A DNA stretch of 64,000 nt, taken from assembly GCA_017550145.1 (NCBI GenBank), contig JAFZQG010000040.1, positions 1 through 64,000 on the forward strand, read 5' to 3'. The translations under genes and the position numbers were made by a program. This stretch comes from Erysipelotrichaceae bacterium (GTDB taxonomy: Bacteria; Bacillota_I; Bacilli_A; Erysipelotrichales; Erysipelotrichaceae). The notes under the pieces were generated by a model. That model was not told the DNA's origin. It saw only the letters and a list, made by a program, of their open reading frames with translations, and did not search any database. This document shows, in pieces, positions 1-8,662 of the stretch (positions within the stretch are counted from its first letter, which is position 1; every line of letters starts with the position of its first letter).

Positions 1-44
1 AATAAATCTCAGTTTTCAGTCATAATCACTTGACTTTCTTATAG
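1..44. other. Window edge, no gene seen
   Basis: These bases lie downstream of the rimO stop codon. I see no open frame of useful length, hairpin or T-run. A neighbouring gene probably begins outside the window. Confidence 0.5.
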
Positions 45-1352
45 TTAAATCTCCTCTTTTTTCTTCATTATACCAAGCAAATCATAGTTTTTATAAGCTG
101 TTATTTCGATGTCGTAAAATTCACCGATTTTTAATTCCTCATCGCACTTTATGTATATGACTCCATCTATTCCATCAGGTGCCGACATATAGCTTCTGCC
201 GATATAACGGTCAAACAGCGATTCATACCTTTCGATCAGAGTCAGATATGTCTTACCGATTCTAGATTCATTCTTCTTATTGACGATGCCCTGCTGCAGT
301 TCCATCAGTTCATTGTATCTTTCCTGTTTGACTTCTTCTTCGACCTGTTCATCCATCTCAAATGCGCTTGTATCTTCTTCCGGAGAATAAGTAAAGGCAC
401 CTAATGAATCAAATTCGATCTCTTCAACCAGTTTCAGTGTATCTTCAAACGTTTCCTTCGTTTCATGCGGGAAACCGACGATCATGGTTGTACGGATTAT
501 CGTTTCAGGGAAATATGACCTGATCAAAGCGATCTTATCCTTTATCAGCTGTACAGATCCCCTTCTGTTCATGAGTTTCAGGATCTTGTCATTGCCATAC
601 TGGATCGGAATATCAAAATAAGGCAATACCCTCTTGCATTCCTTCATCGCGATAAGCAGATCTTCCTCGATCTCATCGGGATACATATACAGAATTCTGA
701 TCCAGGTAAAATCCAGTTTGTCCAGTTCTCTGATCAGATCCTTCAGTCTGAATTCACCATACAGATCATGACCGTAATAAGTCGTATCCTGAGCTACGAC
801 ATTAAGTTCCTTAACACCGCTTTCCAGAAGGTGTTTTGCCTCTTTCACATTTTCTTCGATCGAATAGGAATGACAGTTGCCTCTGATCAGAGGTATTGCA
901 CAATAGGCACAGCGGTTATCGCAGCCATCGGAGATTTTCAGATATGCGGTATAGGAATTATTAGCCAGTTTACGGTTCTTGCCGTAAGTATTGGTAAACT
1001 TATGATCAAACAGTTTTGAAAGCATTTCCGGTAACCGGTGATAATCTTCGATCTTTACAAAGAGATCTACTTCCGGAAACTCCTTGAGACAGTCTTCAAA
1101 ATATCTCTGTACAAAACAGCCGCTTACGATCAGTTTCTTCAGCTTGTTCTGTTTGTATTCGGCGATCTCCAGAATGGTATCAATAGCCTCTTGTTTGGCA
1201 CTCAAGATAAAGCCGCAGGTATTGATGACAATCGCTTCACATTCCTTCAGATCATATTCATATTCGAAAAACGGATCATCAAATAACGCAATGATATTCT
1301 CGCTGTCTACGAGATTTTTGGCACAGCCAAGTGATACGAATCCTACTTTCAT
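45..1352 (-). CDS. rimO: Ribosomal protein S12 methylthiotransferase RimO
   Basis: A radical-SAM methylthiotransferase that adds a methylthio group to a conserved aspartate of ribosomal protein S12. Seen directly: the N-terminal UPF0004 domain with cysteines 10, 46 and 79 for one [4Fe-4S] cluster, the radical-SAM triad C144, C148 and C151 in a CxxxCxxC motif, and a C-terminal TRAM-like region. The N-terminal motif SLGCAKNLVDSE is the RimO form rather than MiaB. Length of 435 residues is normal. The ATG overlaps the stop of the MATE gene as ATGA, so the two are co-transcribed and translationally coupled. Confidence 0.95.
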   Translation of the reverse strand: MKVGFVSLGCAKNLVDSENIIALFDDPFFEYEYDLKECEAIVINTCGFILSAKQEAIDTILEIAEYKQNKLKKLIVSGCFVQRYFEDCLKEFPEVDLFVKIEDYHRLPEMLSKLFDHKFTNTYGKNRKLANNSYTAYLKISDGCDNRCAYCAIPLIRGNCHSYSIEENVKEAKHLLESGVKELNVVAQDTTYYGHDLYGEFRLKDLIRELDKLDFTWIRILYMYPDEIEEDLLIAMKECKRVLPYFDIPIQYGNDKILKLMNRRGSVQLIKDKIALIRSYFPETIIRTTMIVGFPHETKETFEDTLKLVEEIEFDSLGAFTYSPEEDTSAFEMDEQVEEEVKQERYNELMELQQGIVNKKNESRIGKTYLTLIERYESLFDRYIGRSYMSAPDGIDGVIYIKCDEELKIGEFYDIEITAYKNYDLLGIMKKKEEI

Positions 1353-2701
1353 TTGTTTACCAGCTCCGTTAGATTATTTGCCCATTTATAACTGTTGTAC
1401 CGTTTCAATGTCAGAAAGAATCTTATGACCTGTTCGATCTGACATAACAGTACAAGCAATACGACATCTTTCATGCCCATATATACTCCTGCAAAAGCAA
1501 TCGGTATTCCCACGGTATACATGATGCCCGAATCCAGAACATTGTAGATCTTGGAATCGCCTCCAGCTTTTAATGTACAGAACATTACATAAGTGAAGAC
1601 TCTTAAGAAGGCCTTAAAGCCATAGACGGCCAATAGACGCTCACAGGACGTATATGTGGCAGGATCACTTATATTATATAGTTTCAGGAAAACCGGGCTG
1701 AAAAGCACCATAAATGCCCATAGAATCAAACCGATCACAAATGACAGAGCAAGGTGGAATTTTGATTCTTCCTTGGCCTGTTCGATCCTTCCTTTGCCAA
1801 GTAGTGTTCCTACCAGTATCGATACCGCTTCGCCATAGCCCCAGACCGCAAATAAAGCCAGAGTAAAGATCTCCGATCCGATATAGATGGCTTCCATCGA
1901 TTCACTTCCCAGCATGCCATAAGCCTTATTGAACAGTGACTGGCCGAAACCGAAGAGTATTTCATTGAACGCAATCGGCAAGACCTTCGCAAAGAAAGGG
2001 CTGATGAAAGAAGCTTCGAACCTGAACATCTCTCCTACTCCGAAATAGAATACCGGTTTCTTATATACGGTATAGGCGACCATTCCGATACAGCAGATTA
2101 TTTCGGTCAGCAGTGAAGCCATACCGGCCCCTTCAATACCCTTTTCAAAAACAAAAATGAATAAATAGTAATTAAAGATATTCAGAATGACATAAATAGC
2201 GGATTCGATAAAAGCCACTTTTGTCAGATGCATAGCCTGAAACATGCATTTGAAAGACAACGTAATGCAAAGAAAGACCAGTGACACCATAACATAGCGC
2301 ATATAGACAAGCGAATAGCGCATGATCGATTCGTCATTCAGATAGAACAAAAGGATCTTGTCGCCGTATAAAAATGAAACAGCGATCCAGATAAAGGTAT
2401 ACAGAAGCGAAGAAACAATAAACAGACCCTGGGTCCTGGCCATATTCTTGTACTGTTTGGCACCGAAAAACTGTGCACCGAAAAGTGAAGCTCCGGCTTC
2501 GATACCCCATAAAAGGAAATTATGCAGATTCAGTACATTTGAAGCATTACCGATGGCGGTAACCATACCGATCGAAGAGACCATGATTGAAGCGATGATC
2601 GAACGGCAGCTTAAAAGCAGATGCGTCAGTGCCAGCGGCAAAGCTACCCGCAGTACTCTGCGATAAAATATCTCATCACCTATATAATCTCTGATCCTCA
2701 T
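1349..2701 (-). CDS. MATE-family multidrug/polyspecific efflux transporter
   Basis: An integral membrane antiporter of about 450 residues with roughly twelve hydrophobic segments and the two-half organisation of MATE proteins. The substrate cannot be read from sequence; family members export cationic drugs or metabolites using Na+ or H+ gradients. A longer frame begins at 2710, but that ATG overlaps a perfect TATAAT (2709-2714). I therefore place the start at 2701 (M-R-I-R-D), 7 nt after the -10 hexamer and without a Shine-Dalgarno, which predicts a leaderless mRNA. The 3' end overlaps rimO by 4 nt. Confidence 0.88.
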   Translation of the reverse strand: MRIRDYIGDEIFYRRVLRVALPLALTHLLLSCRSIIASIMVSSIGMVTAIGNASNVLNLHNFLLWGIEAGASLFGAQFFGAKQYKNMARTQGLFIVSSLLYTFIWIAVSFLYGDKILLFYLNDESIMRYSLVYMRYVMVSLVFLCITLSFKCMFQAMHLTKVAFIESAIYVILNIFNYYLFIFVFEKGIEGAGMASLLTEIICCIGMVAYTVYKKPVFYFGVGEMFRFEASFISPFFAKVLPIAFNEILFGFGQSLFNKAYGMLGSESMEAIYIGSEIFTLALFAVWGYGEAVSILVGTLLGKGRIEQAKEESKFHLALSFVIGLILWAFMVLFSPVFLKLYNISDPATYTSCERLLAVYGFKAFLRVFTYVMFCTLKAGGDSKIYNVLDSGIMYTVGIPIAFAGVYMGMKDVVLLVLLCQIEQVIRFFLTLKRYNSYKWANNLTELVNK

Positions 2702-2708
2702 ATTCACC

Positions 2709-2714
2709 ATTATA
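2709..2714 (-). promoter_or_regulatory. -10 element of MATE-rimO, predicted leaderless
   Basis: A perfect TATAAT on the minus strand is separated by 7 nt from the ATG at 2701. No Shine-Dalgarno lies between them and no convincing -35 is seen. Transcription would start at or next to the start codon. Confidence 0.6.
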
Positions 2715-2752
2715 CAGAAAGAGACAGGACTAATTGCCCTTGTCTCTCTGTT
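2714..2752 (-). terminator. Imperfect stem-loop at the helicase stop codon
   Basis: Arms of about 13 bp (AGAGACA and GG blocks) with two single-base bulges enclose the TAG stop of the helicase gene. There is no U-run after the stem, so it is at best a weak terminator or an mRNA 3' end structure. Confidence 0.35.
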
Positions 2753-4067
2753 TCTGCTTATATCTTTCTTTTCTTTCTTCTCTGATCTTGGTCTGAATGA
2801 ATTCTCTTCTCTTCTTGCGCTTGATCTTCTCGACCTCGCGGTTCTTTTTCTTCTTGTAGTTAGGTTTTACCTTTTCCTTCTTGCGGTAAAGAGTTTTAAC
2901 GATTTCCTTTTCTTCAATATTGACTTTGATCTCTTTTTTCTTGGTCGGATTATTAGCTTCCTTCCACTGACCTTTCTTGTATTCTCGGGCTGTGAAATTA
3001 ATGCCTTTCTTATTCAGATCTCTTATCGCATCGAGATCTGTTTCTTTATACAGAAGGTAACAGGTTCCGTCTTTTTCATTACGTCCGGTACGGCCTGCTC
3101 TGTGCATATAGAAATGCAACTGCTTTGGAAGACCCATCGAAATAACATGGGAAATGCCATCGATATCAATACCGCGCGAAGCGACATCCGAAGCGATCAC
3201 ATACGTATACTTCTTGGCCTGCAGATCCTTTATGGCCTTCTGACGGGTTCTGGAATCAAGTCCTCCGTGTAACAGCAAAGCTTTGACACCTTTTTCGCAT
3301 AAATATTCATAAGTCTCATCGGCTTCATTTTTACTGTTGGCAAAAATCAGACAGACATACGGTTTGAAACCAGGAAGGATATCGTATACCACTTCCTTGT
3401 ATTCTTTATGCTTGCAGTTGATCAGGACATGATTGATCCTCGGATCTCTTTTCTTGTCTTCGACTCTGATGATCTTAGGATTGTTCAGATATTTTCTGAC
3501 AAAAGCCTGCAGTTCTTCCGGGAATGTAGCAGAGAAGCATAATACTTCCGGATTCTTGACCATGTGAGAGAAGACGATATCAATATCCTCAAGGAAACCG
3601 TATTCCAGCGTCATATCGGCTTCATCGATCACAAACATCTGGACAAAATCGACTCTTAAGGCATTGGAAACAAACAGATCCTTTATTCTTCCCGGTGTAC
3701 CGATTACGATATGCGGAGCCTTTTCCATCTTGGAAATGGTTTTCTTTTTATCTGTACCGCCTGAAAGCATCTGTATTCTCAGATCAGGAAATACTTCTTT
3801 CATCAGCTGGCAGTTCTGATTGACCTGATATGCCAGTTCTCTGGTCGGTAAAGAAATAACGACCTGGGTCTTGTCGGACTGCGGATTGATCATCTCCATG
3901 ATCGGGATCAGATAGGCATGAGTCTTGCCTGTACCGGTCTTGGATAAGGCGATCACATCCTTATGTGAAGAAGTGTATTTCAAAACTTCCTTCTGTACAG
4001 CCGTCAGTTCCGTAAAACCGTTAAGTTCGATAAATTGTGTCGTTGTGTCAAGCAGTTTTCTGTCCAT
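2730..4067 (-). CDS. DEAD-box ATP-dependent RNA helicase
   Basis: A superfamily 2 RNA helicase that remodels RNA or RNP. In the frame numbered from 4073, motif I is SKTGTGKT (44-51), the PTREL motif lies near 76, DEAD is at 150-153, SAT at 181-183, and HRAGRTGR in the second RecA domain. After about residue 375 the protein has a very basic Lys/Arg-rich tail, typical of CshA/CshB-like cold or ribosome-biogenesis helicases that bind RNA with the C-terminus. The frame opens at 4073, but a TAAAAT hexamer sits only 2 nt before it. The second ATG at 4067 lies 8 nt after it and is preferred. It is divergent from ispH. Confidence 0.92.
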   Translation of the reverse strand: MDRKLLDTTTQFIELNGFTELTAVQKEVLKYTSSHKDVIALSKTGTGKTHAYLIPIMEMINPQSDKTQVVISLPTRELAYQVNQNCQLMKEVFPDLRIQMLSGGTDKKKTISKMEKAPHIVIGTPGRIKDLFVSNALRVDFVQMFVIDEADMTLEYGFLEDIDIVFSHMVKNPEVLCFSATFPEELQAFVRKYLNNPKIIRVEDKKRDPRINHVLINCKHKEYKEVVYDILPGFKPYVCLIFANSKNEADETYEYLCEKGVKALLLHGGLDSRTRQKAIKDLQAKKYTYVIASDVASRGIDIDGISHVISMGLPKQLHFYMHRAGRTGRNEKDGTCYLLYKETDLDAIRDLNKKGINFTAREYKKGQWKEANNPTKKKEIKVNIEEKEIVKTLYRKKEKVKPNYKKKKNREVEKIKRKKRREFIQTKIREERKERYKQKQRDKGN

Positions 4068-4083
4068 ACGCATCTATTTTAGC

Positions 4084-4097
4084 ATATTGTACAATAT
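4084..4097. promoter_or_regulatory. Perfect 14-bp palindrome holding divergent -10 elements
   Basis: The sequence ATATTGTACAATAT reads the same on both strands. Its plus-strand half gives TACAAT (4090-4095), 6 nt before the ispH ATG; its minus-strand half gives TACAAT facing the helicase gene. The two divergent genes may share RNA polymerase or an operator here. Confidence 0.5.
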
Positions 4098-4101
4098 AGT
4101 T

Positions 4102-4974
4102 ATGGAGATTAAAAAAGTCGTACCGAGCGGTTATTGCAAGGGCGTAGTCAACGCCATCAAGCTTGCGAAAGACACCAAAGCAAACAATCCCGAAGAAAAT
4201 GTCTATGTACTGGGCATGCTGGTACATAACTCTTTCGTATCGGAAGAATTATCGTCTTTGGGCATCATAACGCTTGATGACAGTAAAAAGTCAAAATCCG
4301 AACTGCTGGATGAAATAAATGACGGCATCGTCATCTTTACCGCCCATGGTATTTCGGAATCAATTAAACAGAAAGCGATCGATAAAGGTTTGCGTTATGT
4401 AGATGCCAGCTGTGTCGATGTATTAAAAACGCAGAATGTCATAAAAGAGTATCTTAATGACGGATATGATGTCATCTATTTCGGCAAGAAAAATCATCCG
4501 GAAGCTGAAGCGGTCATTTCTATTTCGGATAAGATCCATCTGGTCACAAATGAAGATGATCTAAGAAAACTTGATATCACAAATCATAAAGTCTTTTTAA
4601 CCAATCAGACGACGATGTCTTATCTGGAATTAAAAGATCTTATTGAACTTTCAAAGAAACTTTATCCGGATATCATCATCGAAAAAGAGATCTGCAACGC
4701 CACGTCTTCAAGACAGGAAGCTATTGCGAACTTAACAGATTGCGATCTTTTATATGTTGTAGGCGACATCAAATCGAACAACACCAACAAACTCGTCGAT
4801 ATCGGAATCAAAAAAGGCATTAAAAAAGTTCTGCTGATCCAGAACTTTAAAGATATCAATACAGATGATCTTAAGGACGTACATAAAGTTTATGTCACAG
4901 CCGGAGCTTCAACACCGCCTAAGCTGATCGATGAAGTTATTTCTTTCCTTAAAGAGCACAGTTCAACGGATTAA
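4102..4974 (+). CDS. ispH: 4-hydroxy-3-methylbut-2-enyl diphosphate reductase IspH
   Basis: The last enzyme of the MEP pathway. It reduces HMBPP to IPP and DMAPP with a [4Fe-4S] cluster. All three cluster cysteines are present (C12, C104, C198), as are the substrate histidines H42, H82 and H132 and the HPE motif with E134. The open frame extends upstream to 3925, but that part is antisense to the helicase gene. The ATG at 4102 gives the usual 290-residue protein starting at the SGYCKGV motif. It has no Shine-Dalgarno, and TACAAT ends 6 nt upstream, so a leaderless message is likely. Confidence 0.96.
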   Translation: MEIKKVVPSGYCKGVVNAIKLAKDTKANNPEENVYVLGMLVHNSFVSEELSSLGIITLDDSKKSKSELLDEINDGIVIFTAHGISESIKQKAIDKGLRYVDASCVDVLKTQNVIKEYLNDGYDVIYFGKKNHPEAEAVISISDKIHLVTNEDDLRKLDITNHKVFLTNQTTMSYLELKDLIELSKKLYPDIIIEKEICNATSSRQEAIANLTDCDLLYVVGDIKSNNTNKLVDIGIKKGIKKVLLIQNFKDINTDDLKDVHKVYVTAGASTPPKLIDEVISFLKEHSSTD

Positions 4975-4990
4975 CGTTGAACTTTTTTAT
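4960..4990 (+). terminator. Intrinsic terminator of ispH
   Basis: A perfect 9-bp stem (AGTTCAACG, 4960-4968, with 4975-4983), a 6-nt loop and a T6 run. The stop codon of ispH lies within the loop region. There is no U-run on the other strand. Confidence 0.85.
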
Positions 4991-5484
4991 TCTGCTTCGT
5001 ATTTCACATCCAGTTTGAAATACTCGGAATGAGTGGTTGAATAATCGGCATTTTTAAACTGGACGAAGATATATAATGTCGTTTCACTCAGATCCGAAAC
5101 GCCCGAAGCAACGATTCCCTTGACATAGCCCTGAGCCGTATTGGTCTGGTTAGGAACCATATTGTATTCCTTTTCCTCGAAGATTCCGACATTGGCAGCC
5201 ATCTTATTGCGGTAATCCACATCTTTTTCGATCGCCAGCAGTTCGATATCGTACATCGCAATACGCGGATTATCAATGGTTATGTAGTATCTGTAACCGC
5301 CGTCGATCTTTGCCATATCGACCGCAATATCAAAATAATTGGACGTCGTCACAAAACTCTCGTGTTCGCCAATCATTTCAATGATATACAGATAACGATC
5401 ATCCGGATTGGCAGCCTTCTTGCCGGGATCCTGGCAGCCACACAGTCCGAAGACGATCAGTAAGATAATCAGTAGTTTTTTCAT
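4987..5484 (-). CDS. Putative lipoprotein of unknown function
   Basis: A 165-residue protein with a short basic N-terminus, a hydrophobic stretch and a lipobox L-C-G-C with the modifiable cysteine at about 17, so it should be anchored to the outer face of the membrane. The remainder looks like one beta-rich domain with no motif I recognise. Its ATG follows the tyrS TAA directly and has no Shine-Dalgarno, so translation is probably coupled to tyrS. It is the last gene of the ytxG-ytxH-ccpA-tyrS unit. Confidence 0.7.
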   Translation of the reverse strand: MKKLLIILLIVFGLCGCQDPGKKAANPDDRYLYIIEMIGEHESFVTTSNYFDIAVDMAKIDGGYRYYITIDNPRIAMYDIELLAIEKDVDYRNKMAANVGIFEEKEYNMVPNQTNTAQGYVKGIVASGVSDLSETTLYIFVQFKNADYSTTHSEYFKLDVKYEAE

Positions 5485-6708
5485 TTAGAATTCAACTGCG
5501 TAATAGAACTTCTTGCCCTTCTTGATGATAGTCAATTCGTTATTGAAGGCATTTTCTCTGCTTAAGATATAATTGATGTCCGTAACTTTTTCACCGTTTA
5601 CGGAAATCGAAGAACCATTGATCAGATCACGGGCTTCACGGTTGGACTTGCAGGCACCGATCTGAACCAGAGTCGGAATAAGCTGGGCATTGTCTTCGAT
5701 CTTGGTTCTTTCAAGATCGGCTGTGCCCTGTTTGAGTTCCTCGTAGGTAAGATCTCTGAGGTTGCCTTTGAAGAAAGTCTCGGCGATCTTGACTGCGGAT
5801 TCATAGGCTTTTTCACCATGCAAGAAGGTAATGACTTCTTTAGCCAGAGCTTTATGAGCTTCACGCAGTTCAGGATGTTCTCTGTTGGAAACTTCGAGTC
5901 TTTCGATTTCTTCACGTGAAAGGAAAGTCAGGAATTTGAGGTAATCGATAACCTTGCTGTCTTCGGAGTTCACAAAGAACTGGTACATTTCGTAAGCCGA
6001 GGTCTTGTTTATATCAAGCCAGATAGCCTTGCCATTGGTCTTGCCGAATTTCTGACCGTCGGATTTTGTCAATAAAGGCATCGTGAAACCGTAGGCTTCC
6101 TTGCCCAGTTTCTTTCTGATCAGTTCGATACCGGCTGTAATGTTGCCCCACTGATCCTGACCTGCTACCTGCATCGTTACGCCTCTAGTTTTATAAAGAT
6201 GCATGAAATCATAGGCCTGCATGGTCATGTAGGAGAATTCGGTATAAGTGATGCCTTCATCGAGTCTTCTTCTGACGATATCCTTGTTGAGCATATAGCC
6301 GACATTAAAGAACTTGCCGACATCTCTTAACCATTCGATGTAGGTTATATCTTTTAGCCAATCATAGTTGTTTACGACTTCGAAACCGAAGATCTGCTGA
6401 GCCTGTTTCTTCAGACACTCGAAATTGTGATTGACTTCTTCAACCGTGATCATCGGCCTTTCCGCATCCGGTTTCGGGTCACCGATAAGTCCGGTACCGC
6501 CGCCGACCAGAAGGATCGGATTGTGTCCGGCATCCTTTAGTCTTTTGGAAATCAGAAACGATGAAAAATGACCGATATGCATCGAATCACCGGTCGGATC
6601 GGTTCCGATATAGAAAGTCAGACCGCCTTTGTTAAGCAGGTCTTTTATTTCCGGCGAAGATTCATCCTTAATGAGTCCGCGCCATACTAAATCTTCATAA
6701 ATTCCCAT
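5485..6708 (-). CDS. tyrS: Tyrosyl-tRNA synthetase
   Basis: A class I aminoacyl-tRNA synthetase charging tRNA-Tyr. The HIGH motif is intact (residues 44-47), the KMSKS equivalent reads KFGKT, and an S4-like RNA-binding domain occupies about the last 70 residues. Length of 407 is normal. The start has the upstream sequence GAAGGAATAGATT. It lies 3 nt after the ccpA stop. No T-box precedes it here, so its expression follows the upstream operon. The same ccpA-tyrS neighbourhood is known from Bacillus. Confidence 0.96.
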   Translation of the reverse strand: MGIYEDLVWRGLIKDESSPEIKDLLNKGGLTFYIGTDPTGDSMHIGHFSSFLISKRLKDAGHNPILLVGGGTGLIGDPKPDAERPMITVEEVNHNFECLKKQAQQIFGFEVVNNYDWLKDITYIEWLRDVGKFFNVGYMLNKDIVRRRLDEGITYTEFSYMTMQAYDFMHLYKTRGVTMQVAGQDQWGNITAGIELIRKKLGKEAYGFTMPLLTKSDGQKFGKTNGKAIWLDINKTSAYEMYQFFVNSEDSKVIDYLKFLTFLSREEIERLEVSNREHPELREAHKALAKEVITFLHGEKAYESAVKIAETFFKGNLRDLTYEELKQGTADLERTKIEDNAQLIPTLVQIGACKSNREARDLINGSSISVNGEKVTDINYILSRENAFNNELTIIKKGKKFYYAVEF

Positions 6709-6711
6709 AAT

Positions 6712-7704
6712 CTATTCCTTCGTTGTGCTCTTAGGAGAATACAGAGCATTCAAACGTTTCTCCTTTTCTTCTACCTGTTCATCCTTCAGCATCTTGGTCA
6801 TCAGTCTCATGGAAATGGCACCCAGATCATATGAAGGCACGACAAATGAACTGATCTCCGGACGCACGGAAGAAGTATACTTGCTTTCATTCATGCAGAC
6901 GAGTTCCATATCATCAGGTACACTGATGCCATGTCCGGTTGCCGCATTGAGGGCAGCCAGAGCCTGGGAGTCACGGTTAGCCACAAATACCTGATGCTTA
7001 TGAGTCTTGAAGTAAGACTTCAGGAATTTATAGGTCGAACGGTTATCCTTTGATACTTCGATATAACCTTTATATTCCTTGCCATGAGCCTTGAAAGCTT
7101 CTTCGGCACCGCTTCTCATCTGAGCCGATACCACGTCGTTGCGATGATCCTGCAGGATCGCAATATCATCGATACCCTTGTTCAGATAGCTGTCGCAGAG
7201 TTCATAGACGGCCTTGCCGTAATCGACATAGACTGAACAGATATTGTCCGAAGAGATCTGGTTGCACATGACGACCATCGGAATGTTGTATTCTTCCAGA
7301 AGTTTTACAGAATCATCAAGATCCTTGTCGGCATATATAATTACGCCATCGACTCTGGATTTGATTACTTCGTCGATGATCTCCTTGATGTCGGTAACGC
7401 CTTCGGTAATCGTATGTAAGAAGACCGAATAATCATAGATCTTAGCGACATCACAGAGTCCGTTGATTACTCTGCCGGAGAAAGATACGGAAGTTGACGG
7501 AATGATCAGCCCGACTGTCGTCGTGCGTGACAAAGCCAGACCCTGAGCGATCGCATTAGGTCTGTAACCCAGTTTATTTATGGCTTCCTCAACTCTTCTT
7601 CTGGTATCTTCCTTGACGACTGTCGAGCCGTTGATTACCCGCGATACCGTTGCGAGCGACACATTTGATTCTTTCGCGACTTCATAGATAGTTACTTTTT
7701 TCAT
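6712..7704 (-). CDS. ccpA: LacI-family regulator, CcpA type
   Basis: A transcription factor of 330 residues. The N-terminal helix-turn-helix reads TIYEVAKESNVSLATVSRV and is followed by the hinge helix with YRPNAIAQGLA, both close to CcpA; then comes a periplasmic-binding-protein-like effector domain. CcpA, complexed with HPr-Ser-P, controls carbon catabolite repression through cre sites; a cre-like site is present at 33547-33562. The gene overlaps the ytxH-like gene by 4 nt. The order murC, ytxG, ytxH, ccpA, tyrS matches the Bacillus neighbourhood, which supports CcpA over a local sugar regulator. Confidence 0.85.
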   Translation of the reverse strand: MKKVTIYEVAKESNVSLATVSRVINGSTVVKEDTRRRVEEAINKLGYRPNAIAQGLALSRTTTVGLIIPSTSVSFSGRVINGLCDVAKIYDYSVFLHTITEGVTDIKEIIDEVIKSRVDGVIIYADKDLDDSVKLLEEYNIPMVVMCNQISSDNICSVYVDYGKAVYELCDSYLNKGIDDIAILQDHRNDVVSAQMRSGAEEAFKAHGKEYKGYIEVSKDNRSTYKFLKSYFKTHKHQVFVANRDSQALAALNAATGHGISVPDDMELVCMNESKYTSSVRPEISSFVVPSYDLGAISMRLMTKMLKDEQVEEKEKRLNALYSPKSTTKE

Positions 7705-8177
7705 TTCTCTTCACCATCTGGCATTAACCAGCCTTTCAATGTTTCCAGAGCTTTTTCGGCAATCTCGACCGTAGCCGATTTGGCATTATCGACAGTCTTT
7801 TTCACCTCTTCTCTGTTCATAAACTCGTCAATGTTGTTTTTAACACTTTCAGCTGTATCCTTTAAATCAACTGATGCAGCTGTACTTTTTAATTCATTGA
7901 TCTTCTCCAAAGCATTCTCATATAATTCTTTGGATTTGACTTTCATTTTAGCGATGGCTTTATTGAATTCCTCATCGTCTTTTACTTCCTCAGCCATCTG
8001 CGAAGCCTTTTGTGCTGCTTCACAGAAAACCTTTACAGCCTTGTCCCTGACCATATTAACCGACTCGGCGATCTTTTCATCACTGCCTTGCGTAGCAGCC
8101 GTCAGATCTTCGACTTTTTTCTTCAGATCTTCAACCAGTTCTTTAACTGAATCTTCAATATACTTATCTTCCATCAT
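7701..8177 (-). CDS. YtxH-like helical protein
   Basis: A 158-residue, charged, almost entirely helical protein with regular heptad-like spacing, resembling YtxH / apolipophorin-like stress proteins. There is no signal peptide or transmembrane segment. Its function is unknown. It overlaps the upstream ytxG-like gene by one base and ccpA by four. The family call rests on composition and on conserved position between a DUF948 protein and ccpA, not on a motif. Confidence 0.6.
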   Translation of the reverse strand: MMEDKYIEDSVKELVEDLKKKVEDLTAATQGSDEKIAESVNMVRDKAVKVFCEAAQKASQMAEEVKDDEEFNKAIAKMKVKSKELYENALEKINELKSTAASVDLKDTAESVKNNIDEFMNREEVKKTVDNAKSATVEIAEKALETLKGWLMPDGEEK

Positions 8178-8566
8178 CAGCCTCCGATAATATCCTCCGG
8201 ACTTGGTTCTTTGAATTCATCTTCTTCTTTGTCTTCTTTGATATAAGATACGACTCTGTCTTTGATTTCGCCGGCATTTTTGACGACGAAATCCTTGGCT
8301 TCCTTAACCGCTACAACCGTAGCATCATGAGCCTTATCAACGGTGTCAGATACCTTGACGACTGTATCGAGCGGTGCCTGTACTTTTTCGATCGATCTGT
8401 CGACCAGGTCGATTGTTCCGTGTGTTTTCAGTAATGTTGCATCAACACTTGATAATACTTTGATCAGTTTGATCAGCAGAATGATCACACATATCAGACA
8501 TACTGCACCCAGAATAGGTAATAATTCATTACATAAATCTCTAAAAGCCACGATAAAAGCATCCAT
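8177..8566 (-). CDS. DUF948 (YtxG-like) membrane protein
   Basis: A 129-residue protein with one N-terminal transmembrane helix (about residues 15-36) followed by a helical cytoplasmic region and an acidic tail ending in IIGG. This matches DUF948/YtxG, small general-stress membrane proteins of Gram-positives whose role is not known. The ATG has a good AGGAAGG ribosome site. It is first in the unit leading to ccpA and tyrS, behind its own TTGAAA/TAGAAT promoter and after the murC terminator. Confidence 0.7.
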   Translation of the reverse strand: MDAFIVAFRDLCNELLPILGAVCLICVIILLIKLIKVLSSVDATLLKTHGTIDLVDRSIEKVQAPLDTVVKVSDTVDKAHDATVVAVKEAKDFVVKNAGEIKDRVVSYIKEDKEEDEFKEPSPEDIIGG

Positions 8567-8587
8567 AATATCACCTTCCTCACATGT

Positions 8588-8616
8588 ATTCTAATTGAAA
8601 ATGAAAATTTTTTCAA
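8588..8616 (-). promoter_or_regulatory. Sigma-A type promoter of ytxG-ytxH-ccpA-tyrS
   Basis: TTGAAA (8611-8616), a 17-nt spacer and TAGAAT (8588-8593) on the minus strand, about 20 nt before the ytxG-like ATG. Confidence 0.7.
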
Positions 8617-8636
8617 TAATTTGTATGCCTTTTCAA

Positions 8637-8662
8637 GAAAAAAAGAGCTATATAAGCTCTTT
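8637..8662 (-). terminator. Intrinsic terminator of murC
   Basis: An 8-bp stem AAAGAGCT/AGCTCTTT with a 5-nt loop around the murC stop, then a run of seven U on the minus strand. Confidence 0.8.

Noticed and set aside
768-1428. Several plus-strand frames inside rimO
   Set aside because: They lie antisense to rimO, match no family and have no ribosome site.
2714-2752. Full intrinsic terminator for the helicase
   Set aside because: The stem has two bulges and no U-run; it was kept only as a weak candidate.
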